A DNA stretch of 64,000 nt from Liolophura sinensis (Eukaryota > Mollusca > Polyplacophora > Chitonida > Chitonidae): assembly GCF_032854445.1 (NCBI RefSeq), contig NW_027018009.1:62001-126000 (forward strand), in the 5' to 3' direction. Every line of letters begins with the position of its first letter. The first letter of the stretch is position 1. The notes beneath the pieces were generated by a model. It made no database searches and was not told the origin of the DNA. It was given only the letters and a program-made list of their open reading frames with translations. This document shows positions 25,101 to 39,900 of the stretch, piece by piece. The translations under genes were made by a program, and so were the position numbers.

Positions 25101-25984
25101 ATGTGCCCTTCGGTAGCCCAGAAGACCTGAAATCTTTCGGCCAAGCCCATTTAACTCACCCAGCAATTGTCTTACATCTAAGTACAGGACAATCTCAATG
25201 TCTTTATCTACGTGTAGAAAAACCACATTATTTGTACGTGAAAAACACAAGGTACTTCATACAGTCTGCTGTAAAAAGTACAACTGAACACTGACCCACT
25301 TCAGTAAGGTGCCAAAAGATGCGGAATGGAGCCAGGCATCGGTAGCTCTTGAAAAATTGCAAATTTCCCTGGTTTCAATGGAGTAAGAGCCGTTGCTGCG
25401 CACGTGATTATGACATAAATGATCATTCAATTGTCACTACAGGCAAAAGTATTGGTCGGACAGCAACGCGGTTTGCACCATTCGATTTGTCGTCACAAAA
25501 TACGTCGGATTAGCTTCTTACCAGCAGCACTGGAACAATTTTTCCAATTTTGCATTTTTACCTGGTCTTTTTGGTAATTGAAATCGGCTACACTGTACTC
25601 TGTACAATCGCGACTGGTCATTACTATATTCAACTTTTGACTATAAGTTATGTGCCCTTCGGTAGCCCAGAAGACCTGAAATCTTTCGGTTAAGCCCATT
25701 TAACTCACCCAGCAATTGTCTTACTTCTAAGTCCAAGACAATCTCAATGTCTTTATCTACGTGTAGAAAATCCAGACCATTTGTACGTGAAAAACACAAG
25801 GTACTTGATACAGTCTGCTGTAAAAAGTACAACTGAACACTGACCCACTTCAGTAAGGTGCCAAAAGATTCGGAATTGAGCCAGGCATCGGCAGCTGTTG
25901 AAAAATTGCAAATTTCCCTGGTTTCCATGGAGTAAGAGCCGTTGCTGTGCACGTGATTATGACATAAATGATCATTCAATTGTC
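22137..25984. repeat. Higher-order unit P (seven monomers), copy 1
   Basis: A 3,848-bp unit beginning with the rare AAAAGAAATAGTCGG variant (22,149) and ending at the CACTACAG/CACAACAG switch near 25,984. It recurs at 32,030-35,871 at an offset of 9,891 falling to 9,888. The difference comes from a cluster of single-base indels near 23,690-23,935 in this copy. Monomer subtypes occur in the same order in both full copies, including the TTTGAATATATG change near 22,891. Confidence 0.88.
23660..23940. other. Second cluster of single-base indels
   Basis: Compared with the equivalent P copy at 33,549-33,830, this patch has GGGGCCAGG for GGGCCAGG, ATATCCTGG for ATATCCCTGG, CACAAATACG for CACAAAATACG, GGATAAG for GGATTAG, GTAGCAACTGG for GTAGCACTGG, a longer T run before CCAC, and GAAAACCGG for GAAACCGG. 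Most are homopolymer-length changes, as expected of long-read errors. Confidence 0.7.
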
Positions 25985-28900
25985 ACAACAGCCAAAAGTA
26001 TTGGTCAGAGAGCAACGCGGTTTGCACCATTCGATTTCTCGTCACAAAATACGTCGGATTAGTCTCTTACTAGCAGCACTGGAAGAGTTTTTCCACTTTT
26101 GCATTTTTGCCTGGTCTTTTTGTTAATTGAAATCGGCTACACTTTACTCTGTACAATCGCGACTGGTCATTACTATATTCAACTTTTGACTATAAGTTAT
26201 GTGCCCTTCGGTAGCCCAGAAGACGTCAAATCTTTGGGCTAAGCCCATTTAACTCACCCAGCAATTGTCTTACTTCTAAGTCCAAGACAATCTCAATGTC
26301 TTTATCTACATGTAGAAAAACCACACCATTTGTACATAAAAAACACAAGGAACTTGATACAGTCTGCTGTAAAAAGTACAACTGACCACAGACCCACATG
26401 AACAAGGTGCCAAAAGTTGCGCAATTGAGCCAGGTATCGGCAGCTGTTGAAAAATTGCAAATTTCCCTGGTTTCCATGGAGTAATAGCCGTTGCTGTGCA
26501 CGTGATTATGACATAAATGATCATTCAATTGTCATAACAGACAAAAGTATTGGTCGGAGAGCAACGCGGATTGCACCATTCGATTTGTCGTCACAAAATA
26601 CGTCGGATTAGCCTCTTACCAGCAGCACTGGAACAATTTTTCCAATTTTGCATTTTTGCCTGGTCTTTTTGTTAATTGAAATCGGCTACACTGTACTATG
26701 TACCATCGCGACTGGTCATTACTATATTCAACTTTTGACTATAAGTTATGTGCCCTTCGGTAGCCCAGAAGACGTCAAATCTTTGGGCTAAGCCCATTTA
26801 ACTCACCCAGCAATTGCCTTACTTCTAAGTCCAAGACAATCTCAATGTCTTTATCTACGTGTAGAAAAACCACACCATTTGTACATAAAAAAAACACAAG
26901 GTACTTGATACAGTCTGCTGTAAAAAGTACAACTGAACACTGACCCACTTCAGTAAGGTGCCAAAAGATGCGGAATTGAGCCAGGCATCGGCAGCTGTTG
27001 AAAAATTGCAAATTTCCCTGGTTTCCATGGAGTAAGACCCGTTGCTGGGCACGTGATTATGACATAAATGATCATTCAATTGTAGCTACAGCCAAAAGTA
27101 TTAGTCGGAGAGCAACGCGGATTGCACCATTCGATTTCTCGTCACAAAATACGTCGGATTAGTTTCTTACTAGTAGCACTGGAACAGTTTTTCCACTTTT
27201 ACATTTTTGCCTGGTCTTTTTGTTAATTGAAACCGGCTACACTGTACTCTGTACAATCGCGACTGGTCATTACTATATTCAACTTTTGACTATAAGTTAT
27301 GTGCCCTTCGGTAGCCCAGAAGACCTGAAATCTTTGGGCCAAGCCCATTTAACTCACCCAGCAATTGTCTTACATCTAAGTACAGGACAATCTCAATGTC
27401 TTTATCTACGTGTAGAAAAACCAGACCATTTGTACATGAAAAACACAAGGTACTTGATACAGTCTGCTGTAAAAAGTACAACTGAACACTGACCCACTTC
27501 AGTAAGGTGCCAAAAGATGCGGAATGGAGCCAGGCATCGGCAGCTGTTGAAAAATTGCAAATTTCCCTGGTTTCCATGGAGTAAGAGCCGTTGCTGGGCA
27601 CGTGATTATGACATAAATGATCATTCAATTGTCACTACAGCCCAAAGTATTGGTCGGAGAGCAACGCGGTTTGCACCATTCGATTTCTCGTCACAAAATA
27701 CGTCGGATTAGTCTCTTACCAGCAGCACTGGAACAGTTTTTCCACTTTTGCATTTTTAACTGGTCTTTTTGTTAATTGAAATCGGCTACACTGTACTCTG
27801 TACAATCGTGACTGGTCATTACTATATTCAACTTTTGACTATAAGTTATGTGCCCTTCGGTAGCCCAGAAGACCTGAAATCTTTGGGCGAAGCCCATTTA
27901 ACTCACCCAGCAATTGTCTTACTTCTAAGTCCAAGACAATCTCAATGTCTTTATCTACGTGTAGAAAAACCACACCATTTGTACATAAAAAACACAAGGT
28001 ACTTGATACAGTCTGCTGTGAAAAGTACAACTAAAGACTGACCCACATTTATAAGGTGCCAAAAGATGCGGAATTGGGCCAGGCATCGGCAGCTGTTAAA
28101 AAATTGCAAATATCCCTGGTTTCCATGGAGTAAGAGCCGTTGCTGGGCACGTGATTATGACATCAATATTCATTGAACTGTCGCTACAGCCAAAAGTATT
28201 GGTCGGAGAGCAACGCGGATTGCACCATTCGATTTCTCGTCACAAAATACGTCGGATTAGTCTCTTACCAGCAGCACTGGAACAGTTTTTCCACTTTTGC
28301 ATTTTTGCCTGGTCTTTTTGTTAATTGAAATCGGCTACACTGTACTATGTACCATCGCGACTGGTCATTACTATATTCAACTTTTGACTATAAGTTATGT
28401 GCCCTTCGGTAGCCCAGAAGACGTCAAATCTTTGGGCTAAGCCCATTTAACTCACCCAGCAATTGCCTTACTTCTAAGTCGAAGACAATCTCAATGTCTT
28501 TATCTACGTGTAGAAAAACCACACCATTTGTACATAAAAAAAACACAAGGTACTTGATACAGTCTGCTTTAAAAAGTGGAACTAAACACTGACCCACATT
28601 TATAAGGTGCCAAAAGATGCGGAATTGGGCCAGGCATCGGTAGCTGTTGAAAAATTGCAAATTTCCCTGGTTTCCATGGAGTAAGAGCCGTTGCTGGGCA
28701 CGTGATTATGACATAAATGATCAATCAATTGTCACTACAGCCCAAAGTATTAGTCGGAGAGCAACGCGGTTTGCACCATTCGATTTGTCGTCACAAAATA
28801 CGTCGGATTAGTCTCTTACCAGCAGCACTGGAACAGTTTTTCCACTTTTGCATTTATACCTGGTCTTTTTGTTAATTGAAATCGGCTACACTGTACTCTG

Positions 28901-31900
28901 TACAATCGCGACTGGTCATTACTATATTCAACTTTTGACTATAAGTTATGTGCCCTTCGGTAGCCCAGAAGACCTGAAATCTTTGGGCCAAGCCCATTTA
29001 ACTCACCCAGCAATTGTCTTCCATCTAAGTACAGGACAATCTCAATGTCTTTATCTACGTGTAGAAAAACCACACCATTTGTACATGAAAAACACAAGGT
29101 ACTTGATACAGTCTGCTGTAAAAAGTACAACTGAACACTGACCCACTTCAGTAAGGTGCCAAAAGATGCGGAATGGAGCCAGGCATCGGTAGCTGTTGAA
29201 AAATTGCAAATTTCCCTGGTTTCCATGGAGTAAGAGCCGTTGCTGGGCACGTGATTATGACATAAATGATCATTCAATTGCCACTACAGCCCAAAGTATT
29301 AGTCGGAGAGCAACGCGGTTTGCACCATTCGATTTGTCGTCACAAAATACGTCGGATTAGTCTCTTACCAGCAGCACTGGAACAGTTTTTCCACTTTTGC
29401 ATTTTTAACTGGTCTTTTTGTTAATTGAAATCGGCTACACTGTACTCTGTACAATCGTGACTGGTCATTACTATATTCAACTTTTGACTATAAGTTATGT
29501 GCCCTTCGGTAGCCCAGAAGACCTGAAATCTTTGGGCGAAGCCCATTTAACTCACCCAGCAATTGTCTTACTTCTAAGTCCAAGACAATCTCAATGTCTT
29601 TATCTACGTGTAGAAAAACCACACCATTTGTACATAAAAAACACAAGGTACTTGATACAGTCTGCTGTGAAAAGTACAACTAAACACTGACCCACATTTA
29701 TAAGGTGCCAAAAGATGCGGAATTGGGCCAGGCATCGGCAGCTGTTAAAAAATTGCAAATATCCCTGGTTTCCATGGAGTAAGAGCCGTTGCTGGGCACG
29801 TGATTATGACATCAATATTCATTGAACTGTCGCTACAGCCAAAAGTATTGGTCGGAGAGCAACGCGGATTGCACCATTCGATTTCTCGTCACAAAATACG
29901 TCGGATTAGTCTCTTACCAGCAGCACTGGAACAGTTTTTCCACTTTTGCATTTTTGCCTGGTCTTTTTGTTAATTGAAATCGGCTACACTGTACTATGTA
30001 CCATCGCGACTGGTCATTACTATATTCAACTTTTGACTATAAGTTATGTGCCCTTCGGTAGCCCAGAAGACGTCAAATCTTTGGGCTAAGCCCATTTAAC
30101 TCACCCAGCAATTGCCTTACTTCTCAGTCGAAGACAATCTCAATGTCTTTATCTACGTGTAGAAAAACCACACCATTTGTACATAAAAAAAACACAAGGT
30201 ACTTGATACAGTCTGCTTTAAAAAGTAGAACTAAACACTGACCCACATTTATAAGGTGCCAAAAGATGCGGAATTGGGCCAGGCATCGGTAGCTGTTGAA
30301 AAATTGCAAATTTCCCTGGTTTCCATGGAGTAAGAGCCGTTGCTGGGCACGTGATTATGACATAAATGATCAATCAATTGTTACTACAGCCCAAAGTATT
30401 AGTCGGAGAGCAACGCGGTTTGCACCATTCGATTTGTCGTCACAAAATACGTCGGATTAGTCTCTTACCAGCAGCACTGGAACAGTTTTTCCTCTTTTGC
30501 ATTTATACCTGGTCTTTTTGTTAATTGAAATCGGCTACACTGTACTCTGTACAATCGCGACTGGTCATTACTATATTCAACTTTTGACTATAAGTTATGT
30601 GCCCTTCGGTAGCCCAGAAGACCTGAAATCTTTGGGCCAAGCCCATTTAACTCACCCAGCAATTGTCTTCCATCTAAGTACAGGACAATCTCAATGTCTT
30701 TATCTACGTGTAGAAAAACCACACCATTTGTACATGAAAAACACAAGGTACTTGATACAGTCTGCTGTAAAAAGTACAACTAAACACTGACCCACTTCAG
30801 TAAGGTGCCAAAAGATGCGGAATGGAGCCAGGCATCGGTAGCTGTTGAAAAATTGCAAATTTCCCTGGTTTCCATGGAGTAAGAGCCGTTGCTGGGCACG
30901 TGATTATGACATAAATGATCATTCAATTGCCACTACAGCCCAAAGTATTAGTCGGAGAGCAACGCGGTTTGCACCATTCGATTTGTCGTCACAAAATACG
31001 TCGGATTAGTCTCTTACCAGCAGCACTGGAACAGTTTTTCCACTTTTGCATTTATACCTGGTCTTTTTGTTAATTGAAATCGGCTACACTGTACTCTGTA
31101 CAATCGCGACTGGTCATTACTATATTCAACTTTTGACTATAAGTTATGTGCCCTTCGGTAGCCCAGAAGACCTGAAATCTTTGGGCGAAGCCCATTTAAC
31201 TCACCCAGCAATTGTCTTACTTCTAAGTCGAAGACAATCTCAATGTCTTTATCTACGTGTAGAAAAACCACACCATTTGTACATAAAAAAACACAAGGTA
31301 CTTGATACAGTCTGCTGTAAAAAGTACAACTGAACACTAACCCACTTCAGTAAGGTACCAAAAGATGCGGAATTGAGCCAGGCATCGGCAGCTGTTGAAA
31401 AATTGCAAATATCCCTGGTTTCCATGGAGTAAGAGCTGTTGCTGGGCACGTGATTATGACATTAATATTCATTGAATTGTCGCTACAGCCAAAAGTATTG
31501 GTCGGAGAGCAACGCGGATTGCACCATTCGATTTCTCGTCACAAAATACGTCGGATTAGTCTCTTACCAGCAGCACTGGAACAGTTTTTCCACTTTTGCA
31601 TTTTTGCCTGGTCTTTTTGTTAATTGAAATCGGCTACACTGTACTATGTACCATCGCGACTGGTCATTACTATGTTCAACTTTTGACTATAAGTTATGTG
31701 CCCTTCGGTAGCCCAGAAGACGTCAAATCTTTGGGCCAAGCCCATTTAACTCACCCAGCAATTGTCTTACATCTAAGTACAGGACAATCTCAATGTCTTT
31801 ATCTACATGTAGAAAAACCACACCATTTGTACATGAAAAACACAAGGTACTTGATACAGTCTGCTGTAAAAAGTACAACTGAACACTGACCCACTTTAGT

Positions 31901-32029
31901 AAGGTGCCAAAAGATGAGGAATGGAGTCAGGCATCGGTAGCTGTTGAAAAATTGCAAATTTCCCTGGTTTCCATGGAGTAAGAGCCGTTGCTGGGCACGT
32001 GATTATGACATAAATGATCAATCAATTGT
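25985..32029. repeat. Higher-order unit Q (eleven monomers), copy 1
   Basis: About 6.05 kb, repeated at 36,971-43,018 with an offset of 10,986-10,988. Shared private changes include AAGTTGCGCAATTG (26,413), GTAATAGCCG (26,483), GTAGTCTGC-region changes such as CTGCTTTAAAAAG (28,565 and 30,214), the CCCAAAGTATTAGTCGG motif, and GGTACCAAAAG (31,355). Its first few hundred bases resemble the third monomer of unit P, so Q may have arisen by unequal exchange inside a P-type unit. It contains its own internal tandem trimer. Confidence 0.88.
27506..31353. repeat. Internal tandem trimer within Q copy 1 (1,649-bp period)
   Basis: Monomers at 27,506, 28,055 and 28,606 correspond to those at 29,155, 29,704 and 30,255 at an offset of 1,649, and the monomer at 30,804 continues the series. 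The TTAACTGGTC variant (27,757 and 29,406) and the CAATCGTGACTGG change (27,805 and 29,454) mark equivalent places. The whole arrangement is duplicated in Q copy 2 (38,492-42,341). Confidence 0.85.
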
Positions 32030-35000
32030 CACTACAGCCAAAAGAAATAGTCGGAGAGCAACGCGGTTTGCACCATTCGATTTCTCGTCACAAAATACGT
32101 CGGATTAGCCTCTTACCAGCAGCACTAGAACAGTTCTTCTACTTTTGCATTTTTACCTGGTCTTTTTGTTAATTGAAATCGGCTACACTGTACTCTGTAC
32201 AATCGCGACTGGTCATTACTATATTCAACTTTTGACTATAAGTTATGTGCCCTTCGGTAGCCCAGAAGACGTCAAATCTTTGGGCTAAGCCCATTTAACT
32301 CACCCAGCAATTGTCTTACTTCTAAGTCCAAGACAATCTCAATGTCTTTATCTACGTGTAGAAAAACCACACCATTTGTACGTGAAAACCACAAGGTACT
32401 TGATACAGTCTGCTGTAAAAAATACAACTGACCACAGACCCACATGAATAAGGTGCCAAAAGATGCGGAATTGAGCCAGGTATCGGCAGCTTTTGAAAAA
32501 TTGCAAATATCCCTGGTTTCCATGGAGTAAGAGCCGTTGCTGGGCACGTGATTATGACATAAATGATCATTCAATTGTCACTACATCCAAAACTATTGGT
32601 CAGAGAGCAACGCGGTTTGCACCATTCGATTTCTCGTCACAAAATACGTCGGATTAGCCTCTTACCAGCAGCACTGGAACAGTTTTTCCACTTTTGCATT
32701 TTTGCCTGGTCTTTTTGTTAATTGAAATCGGCTACACTGTACTATGTACCACCGCGACTGGTCATTACTATATTCAACTTTTGAATATATGTTATGTGCC
32801 CTTCGGTAGCCCAGAAGACGTCAAATCTTTGGGCTAAGCCCATTTAACTCACCCAGCAATTGTCTTACTTCTAAGTCCAAGACAATCTCAATGTCTTTAT
32901 CTACGTGTAGAAAAACCACACCATTTGTACATGAAAAACACAAGGTACTTGATACAGTCTGCTGTAAAAAGTACAACTGAACACTGACCCACTTCAGTAA
33001 GGTGCCAAAAGATGCGGAATTGAGCCAGGCATCGGCAGCTGTTGAAAAATTGCAAATTTTCCTGGTTTCCATGGAGTAAGAGCCGTTGCTACGCATGTGA
33101 TTATGACATAAATGATCATTCAATTGTCACAACAGCCAAAAGTATTGGTCAGAGAGCAACGCGGTTTGCACCATTCGATTTCTCGTCACAAAATACGTCG
33201 GATTAGTCTCTTACTAGCAGCACTGGAAGAGTTTTTCCACTTTTGCATTTTTGCCTGGTCTTTTTGTTAATTGAAATCGGCTACACTTTACTCTGTACAA
33301 TCGCGACTGGTCATTACTATATTCAACTTTTGACTATAAGTTATGTGCCCTTCGGTAGCCCAGAAGACGTCAAATCTTTGGGCTAAGCCCATTTAACTCA
33401 CCCAGCAATTGTCTTACTTCTAAGTCCAAGACAATCTCAATGTCTTTATCTACATGTGAAAAACCACACCATTTGTACATAAAAAACACAAGGTACTTGA
33501 TACAGTCTGCTGTGAAAAGTACAACTAAACACTGACCCACATTTATAAGGTGCCAAAAGATGCGGAATTGGGCCAGGCATCGGTCAGCTGTTAAAAAATT
33601 GCAAATATCCCTGGTTTCCATGGAGTAAGAGCCGTTGCTGGGCACGTGATTATGACATCAATATTCATTGAATTGTCGCTACAGCCAAAAGTATTGGTCG
33701 GAGAGCAACGCGGATTGCACCATTCGAATTCTCGTCACAAAATACGTCGGATTAGTTTCTTACTAGTAGCACTGGAACAGTTTTTCCACTTTTACATTTT
33801 TGCTTGGTCTTTTTGTTAGTTGAAACCGGCTACACTGTACTCTGTACAATCGCGACTGGTCATTACTATATTCAACTTTTGACTATAAGTTATGTGCCCT
33901 TCGGTAGCCCAGAAGACCTGAAATCTTTGGGCCAAGCCTATTTAACTCACCCAGCAATTGTCTTACATCTAAGTACAGGACAATCTCAATGTCTTTATCT
34001 ACGTGTAGAAAAACCACACCATTTGTACATGAAAAACACAAGGTACTTGATACAGTCTGCTGTAAAAAGTACAACTGACCACAGACCCACATGAATAAGG
34101 TGCCAAAGGATCCGGAATTGAGCCAGGTATCGGCAGCTGTTGAAAAATTGCAAATTTCCCTGGTTTCCATGGAGTAAGAGCCGTTGCTGGGCACGTGATT
34201 ATGACATAAATGATCATTCAATTGTCACTACAGGCAAAAGTATTGGTCGGACAGCAACGCGGATTGCACCATTCGATTTGTCGTCACAAAATACGTCGGA
34301 TTAGCCTCTTACCAGCAGCACTGGAACAATTTTTCCAATTTTGCATTTTTACATGGTCTTTTTGGTAATTGAAATCGGCTACACTGTACTCTGTACAATC
34401 GCGACTGGTCATTACTATATTCAACTTTTGACTATAAGTTATGTGCGCTTCGGTAGCCCAGAAGACCTGAAATCTTTCGGTTAAGCCCATTTAACTCACC
34501 CAGCAATTGTCTTACTTCTAAGTCCAAGACAATCTCAATGTCTTTATCTACGTGTAGAAAAACCACACCATTTGTACGTGAAAAACACAAGGTACTTGAT
34601 ACAGTCTGCTGTAAAAAGTACAACTGAACACTGACCCACTTCAGTAAGGTGCCAAAAGATGCGGAATTGAGCTAGGCATCGGCAGCTGTTGAAAAATTGC
34701 AAATTTCCCTGGTTTCCATGGAGTAAGAGGCGTTGCTGTGCACGTGATGATGATATAGATGATCATTCAATTGTCACTACAGCCAAAAGTATTGGTCGGA
34801 GAGCAACGCGGTTTGCACCATTCGATTTCTCGTCACAAAATACGTCGGATTAGCCTCTTACCAGCAGCATTGGAACAGTTTTTGCACTTTTGGATTTTTG
34901 CCGTGTCTTTTTGCTAATGCAAATCGGCTACATTTACTATGTACCGTTGTGACTGGTCATTACTATATTCAACTTTTGATTATAAGTTATGTGCCCTTCG

Positions 35001-35871
35001 GTAGCCCAGAAGACCTGAAATCTTTCGGCCAAGCCCATTTAACTCACCCAGCAATTGTCTTACATCTAAGTACAGGACAATCTCAATGTCTTTATCTACG
35101 TGTAGAAAAACCACATTATTTGTACGTGAAAAACACAAGGTACTTCATACAGTCTGCTGTAAAAAGTACAACTGAACACTGACCCACTTCAGTAAGGTGC
35201 CAAAAGATGCGGAATGGAGCCAGGCATCGGTAGCTCTTGAAAAATTGCAAATTTCCCTGGTTTCAATGGAGTAAGAGCCGTTGCTGCGCACGTGATTATG
35301 ACATAAATGATCATTCAATTGTCACTACAGGCAAAAGTATTGGTCGGACAGCAACGCGGTTTGCACCATTCGATTTGTCGTCACAAAATACGTCGGATTA
35401 GCTTCTTACCAGCAGCACTGGAACAATTTTTCCAATTTTGCATTTTTGCCTGGTCTTTTTGGTAATTGAAATCGGCTACACTGTACTCTGTACAATCGCG
35501 ACTGGTCATTACTATATTCAACTTTTGACTATAAGTTATGTGCCCTTCGGTAGCCCAGAAGACCTGAAATCTTTCGGTTAAGCCCATTTAACTCACCCAG
35601 CAATTGTCTTACTTCTAAGTCCAAGACAATCTCAATGTCTTTATCTACGTGTAGAAAATCCAGACCATTTGTACGTGAAAAACACAAGGTACTTGATACA
35701 GTCTGCTGTAAAAAGTACAACTGAACACTGACCCACTTCAGTAAGGTGCCAAAAGATTCGGAATTGAGCCAGGCATCGGCAGCTGTTGAAAAATTGCAAA
35801 TTTCCCTGGTTTCCATGGAGTAAGAGCCGTTGCTGTGCACGTGATTATGACATAAATGATCATTCAATTGT
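32030..35871. repeat. Higher-order unit P (seven monomers), copy 2
   Basis: Begins with AAAGAAATAGTCGG (32,041) like copy 1 and carries the same order of monomer subtypes. It is a few bases shorter, lacking several of the single-base insertions seen near 23,690-23,935, but it has its own one-base changes: CATGTGAAAAACC near 33,464 and CGGTCAGCTG near 33,581. Confidence 0.88.
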
Positions 35872-36970
35872 CACTACAGCCAAAAGAAATAGTCGGAGAG
35901 CAACGCGGTTTGCACCATTCGATTTCTCGTCACAAAATACGTCGGATTAGCCTCTTACCAGCAGCACTAGAACAGTTCTTCTACTTTTGCATTTTTACCT
36001 GGTCTTTTTGTTAATTGAAATCGGCTACACTGTACTCTGTACAATCGCGACTGGTCATTACTATATTCAACTTTTGACTATAAGTTATGTGCCCTTCGGT
36101 AGCCCAGAAGACGTCAAATCTTTGGGCTAAGCCCATTTAACTCACCCAGCAATTGTCTTACTTCTAAGTCCAAGACAATCTCAATGTCTTTATCTACGTG
36201 TAGAAAAACCACACCATTTGTACGTGAAAACCACAAGGTACTTGATACAGTCTGCTGTAAAAAATACAACTGACCACAGACCCACATGAATAAGGTGCCA
36301 AAAGATGCGGAATTGAGCCAGGTATCGGCAGCTTTTGAAAAATTGCAAATATCCCTGGTTTCCATGGAGTAAGAGCCGTTGCTGGGCACGTGATTATGAC
36401 ATAAATGATCATTCAATTGTCACTACATCCAAAACTATTGGTCAGAGAGCAACGCGGTTTGCACCATTCGATTTCTCGTCACAAAATACGTCGGATTAGC
36501 CTCTTACCAGCAGCACTGGAACAGTTTTTCCACTTTTGCATTTTTGCCTGGTCTTTTTGTTAATTGAAATCGGCTACACTGTACTATGTACCACCGCGAC
36601 TGGTCATTACTATATTCAACTTTTGAATATATGTTATGTGCCCTTCGGTAGCCCAGAAGACGTCAAATCTTTGGGCTAAGCCCATTTAACTCACCCAGCA
36701 ATTGTCTTACTTCTAAGTCCAAGACAATCTCAATGTCTTTATCTACGTGTAGAAAAACCACACCATTTGTACATGAAAAACACAAGGTACTTGATACAGT
36801 CTGCTGTAAAAAGTACAACTGAACACTGACCCACTTCAGTAAGGTGCCAAAAGATGCGGAATTGAGCCAGGCATCGGCAGCTGTTGAAAAATTGCAAATT
36901 TTCCTGGTTTCCATGGAGTAAGAGCCGTTGCTACGCATGTGATTATGACATAAATGATCATTCAATTGTC
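35872..36970. repeat. Higher-order unit P, truncated third copy (two monomers)
   Basis: Restarts with CAAAAGAAATAGTCGG at 35,881, exactly as P does, 3,841 bp after the start of P copy 2. After two monomers the sequence continues as Q copy 2. Because P's third monomer and Q's first are almost the same, the switch point can only be placed between about 36,970 and 37,330. Confidence 0.82.
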
Positions 36971-39900
36971 ACAACAGCCAAAAGTATTGGTCAGAGAGCA
37001 ACGCGGTTTGCACCATTCGATTTCTCGTCACAAAATACGTCGGATTAGTCTCTTACTAGCAGCACTGGAAGAGTTTTTCCACTTTTGCATTTTTGCCTGG
37101 TCTTTTTGTTAATTGAAATCGGCTACACTTTACTCTGTACAATCGCGACTGGTCATTACTATATTCAACTTTTGACTATAAGTTATGTGCCCTTCGGTAG
37201 CCCAGAAGACGTCAAATCTTTGGGCTAAGCCCATTTAACTCACCCAGCAATTGTCTTACTTCTAAGTCCAAGACAATCTCAATGTCTTTATCTACATGTT
37301 GAAAAACCACACCATTTGTACATAAAAAACACAAGGAACTTGATACAGTCTGCTGTAAAAAGTACAACTGACCACAGACCCACATGAACAAGGTGCCAAA
37401 AGTTGCGCAATTGAGCCAGGTATCGGCAGCTGTTGAAAAATTGCAAATTTCCCTGGTTTCCATGGAGTAATAGCCGTTGCTGTGCACGTGATTATGACAT
37501 AAATGATCATTCAATTGTCATAACAGACAAAAGTATTGGTCGGAGAGCAACGCGGATTGCACCATTCGATTTGTCGTCACAAAATACGTCGGATTAGCCT
37601 CTTACCAGCAGCACTGGAACAATTTTTCCAATTTTGCATTTTTGCCTGGTCTTTTTGTTAATTGAAATCGGCTACACTGTACTATGTACCATCGCGACTG
37701 GTCATTACTATATTCAACTTTTGACTATAAGTTATGTGCCCTTCGGTAGCCCAGAAGACGTCAAATCTTTGGGCTAAGCCCATTTAACTCACCCAGCAAT
37801 TGCCTTACTTCTAAGTCCAAGACAATCTCAATGTCTTTATCTACGTGTAGAAAAACCACACCATTTGTACATAAAAAAAACACAAGGTACTTGATACAGT
37901 CTGCTGTAAAAAGTACAACTGAACACTGACCCACTTCAGTATGGTGCCAAAAGATGCGGAATTGAGCCAGGCATCGGCAGCTGTTGAAAAATTGCAAATT
38001 TCCCTGGTTTCCATGGAGTAAGACCCGTTGCTGGGCACGTGATTATGACATAAATGATCATTCAATTGTAGCTACAGCCAAAAGTATTAGTCGGAGAGCA
38101 ACGCGGATTGCACCATTCGATTTCTCGTCACAAAATACGTCGGATTAGTTTCTTACTAGTAGCACTGGAACAGTTTTTCCACTTTTACATTTTTGCCTGG
38201 TCTTTTTGTTAATTGAAACCGGCTACACTGTACTCTGTACAATCGCGACTGGTCATTACTATATTCAACTTTTGACTATAAGTTATGTGCCCTTCGGTAG
38301 CCCAGAAGACCTGAAATCTTTGGGCCAAGCCCATTTAACTCACCCAGCAATTGTCTTACATCTAAGTACAGGACAATCTCAATGTCTTTATCTACGTGTA
38401 GAAAAACCAGACCATTTGTACATGAAAAACACAAGGTACTTGATACAGTCTGCTGTAAAAAGTACAACTGAACACTGACCCACTTCAGTAAGGTGCCAAA
38501 AGATGCGGAATGGAGCCAGGCATCGGCAGCTGTTGAAAAATTGCAAATTTCCCTGGTTTCCATGGAGTAAGAGCCGTTGCTGGGCACGTGATTATGACAT
38601 AAATGATCATTCAATTGTCACTACAGCCCAAAGTATTGGTCGGAGAGCAACGCGGTTTGCACCATTCGATTTCTCGTCACAAAATACGTCGGATTAGTCT
38701 CTTACCAGCAGCACTGGAACAGTTTTTCCACTTTTGCATTTTTAACTGGTCTTTTTGTTAATTGAAATCGGCTACACTGTACTCTGTACAATCGTGACTG
38801 GTCATTACTATATTCAACTTTTGACTATAAGTTATGTGCCCTTCGGTAGCCCAGAAGACCTGAAATCTTTGGGCGAAGCCCATTTAACTCACCCAGCAAT
38901 TGTCTTACTTCTAAGTCCAAGACAATCTCAATGTCTTTATCTACGTGTAGAAAAAACCACACCATTTGTACATAAAAACACAAGGGTACTTGATACAGTC
39001 TGCTGTGAAAAGTACAACTAAAGACTGACCCACATTTATAAGGTGCCAAAAGATGCGGAATTGGGCCAGGCATCGGCAGCTGTTAAAAAATTGCAAATAT
39101 CCCTGGTTTCCATGGAGTAAGAGCCGTTGCTGGGCACGTGATTATGACATCAATATTCATTGAACTGTCGCTACAGCCAAAAGTATTGGTCGGAGAGCAA
39201 CGCGGATTGCACCATTCGATTTCTCGTCACAAAATACGTCGGATTAGTCTCTTACCAGCAGCACTGGAACAGTTTTTCCACTTTTGCATTTTTGCCTGGT
39301 CTTTTTGTTAATTGAAATCGGCTACACTGTACTATGTACCATCGCGACTGGTCATTACTATATTCAACTTTTGACTATAAGTTATGTGCCCTTCGGTAGC
39401 CCAGAAGACGTCAAATCTTTGGGCTAAGCCCATTTAACTCACCCAGCAAGTGCCTTACTTCTAAGTCGAAGACAATCTCAATGTCTTTATCTACGTGTAG
39501 AAAAACCACACCATTTGTACATAAAAAAAAACACAAGGTACTTGATACAGTCTGCTTTAAAAAGTAGAACTAAACACTGACCCACTTCAGTAAGGTGCCA
39601 AAAGATGCGGAATTGGGCCAGGCATCGGTAGCTGTTGAAAAATTGCAAATTTCCCTGGTTTCCATGGAGTAAGAGCCGTTGCTGGGCACGTGATTATGAC
39701 ATAAATGATCAATCAATTGTCACTACAGCCCAAAGTATTAGTCGGAGAGCAACGCGGTTTGCACCATTCGATTTGTCGTCACAAAATACGTCGGATTAGT
39801 CTCTTACCAGCAGCACTGGAACAGTTTTTCCACTTTTGCATTTATACCTGGTCTTTTTGTTAATTGAAATCGGCTACACTGTACTCTGTACAATCGCGAC

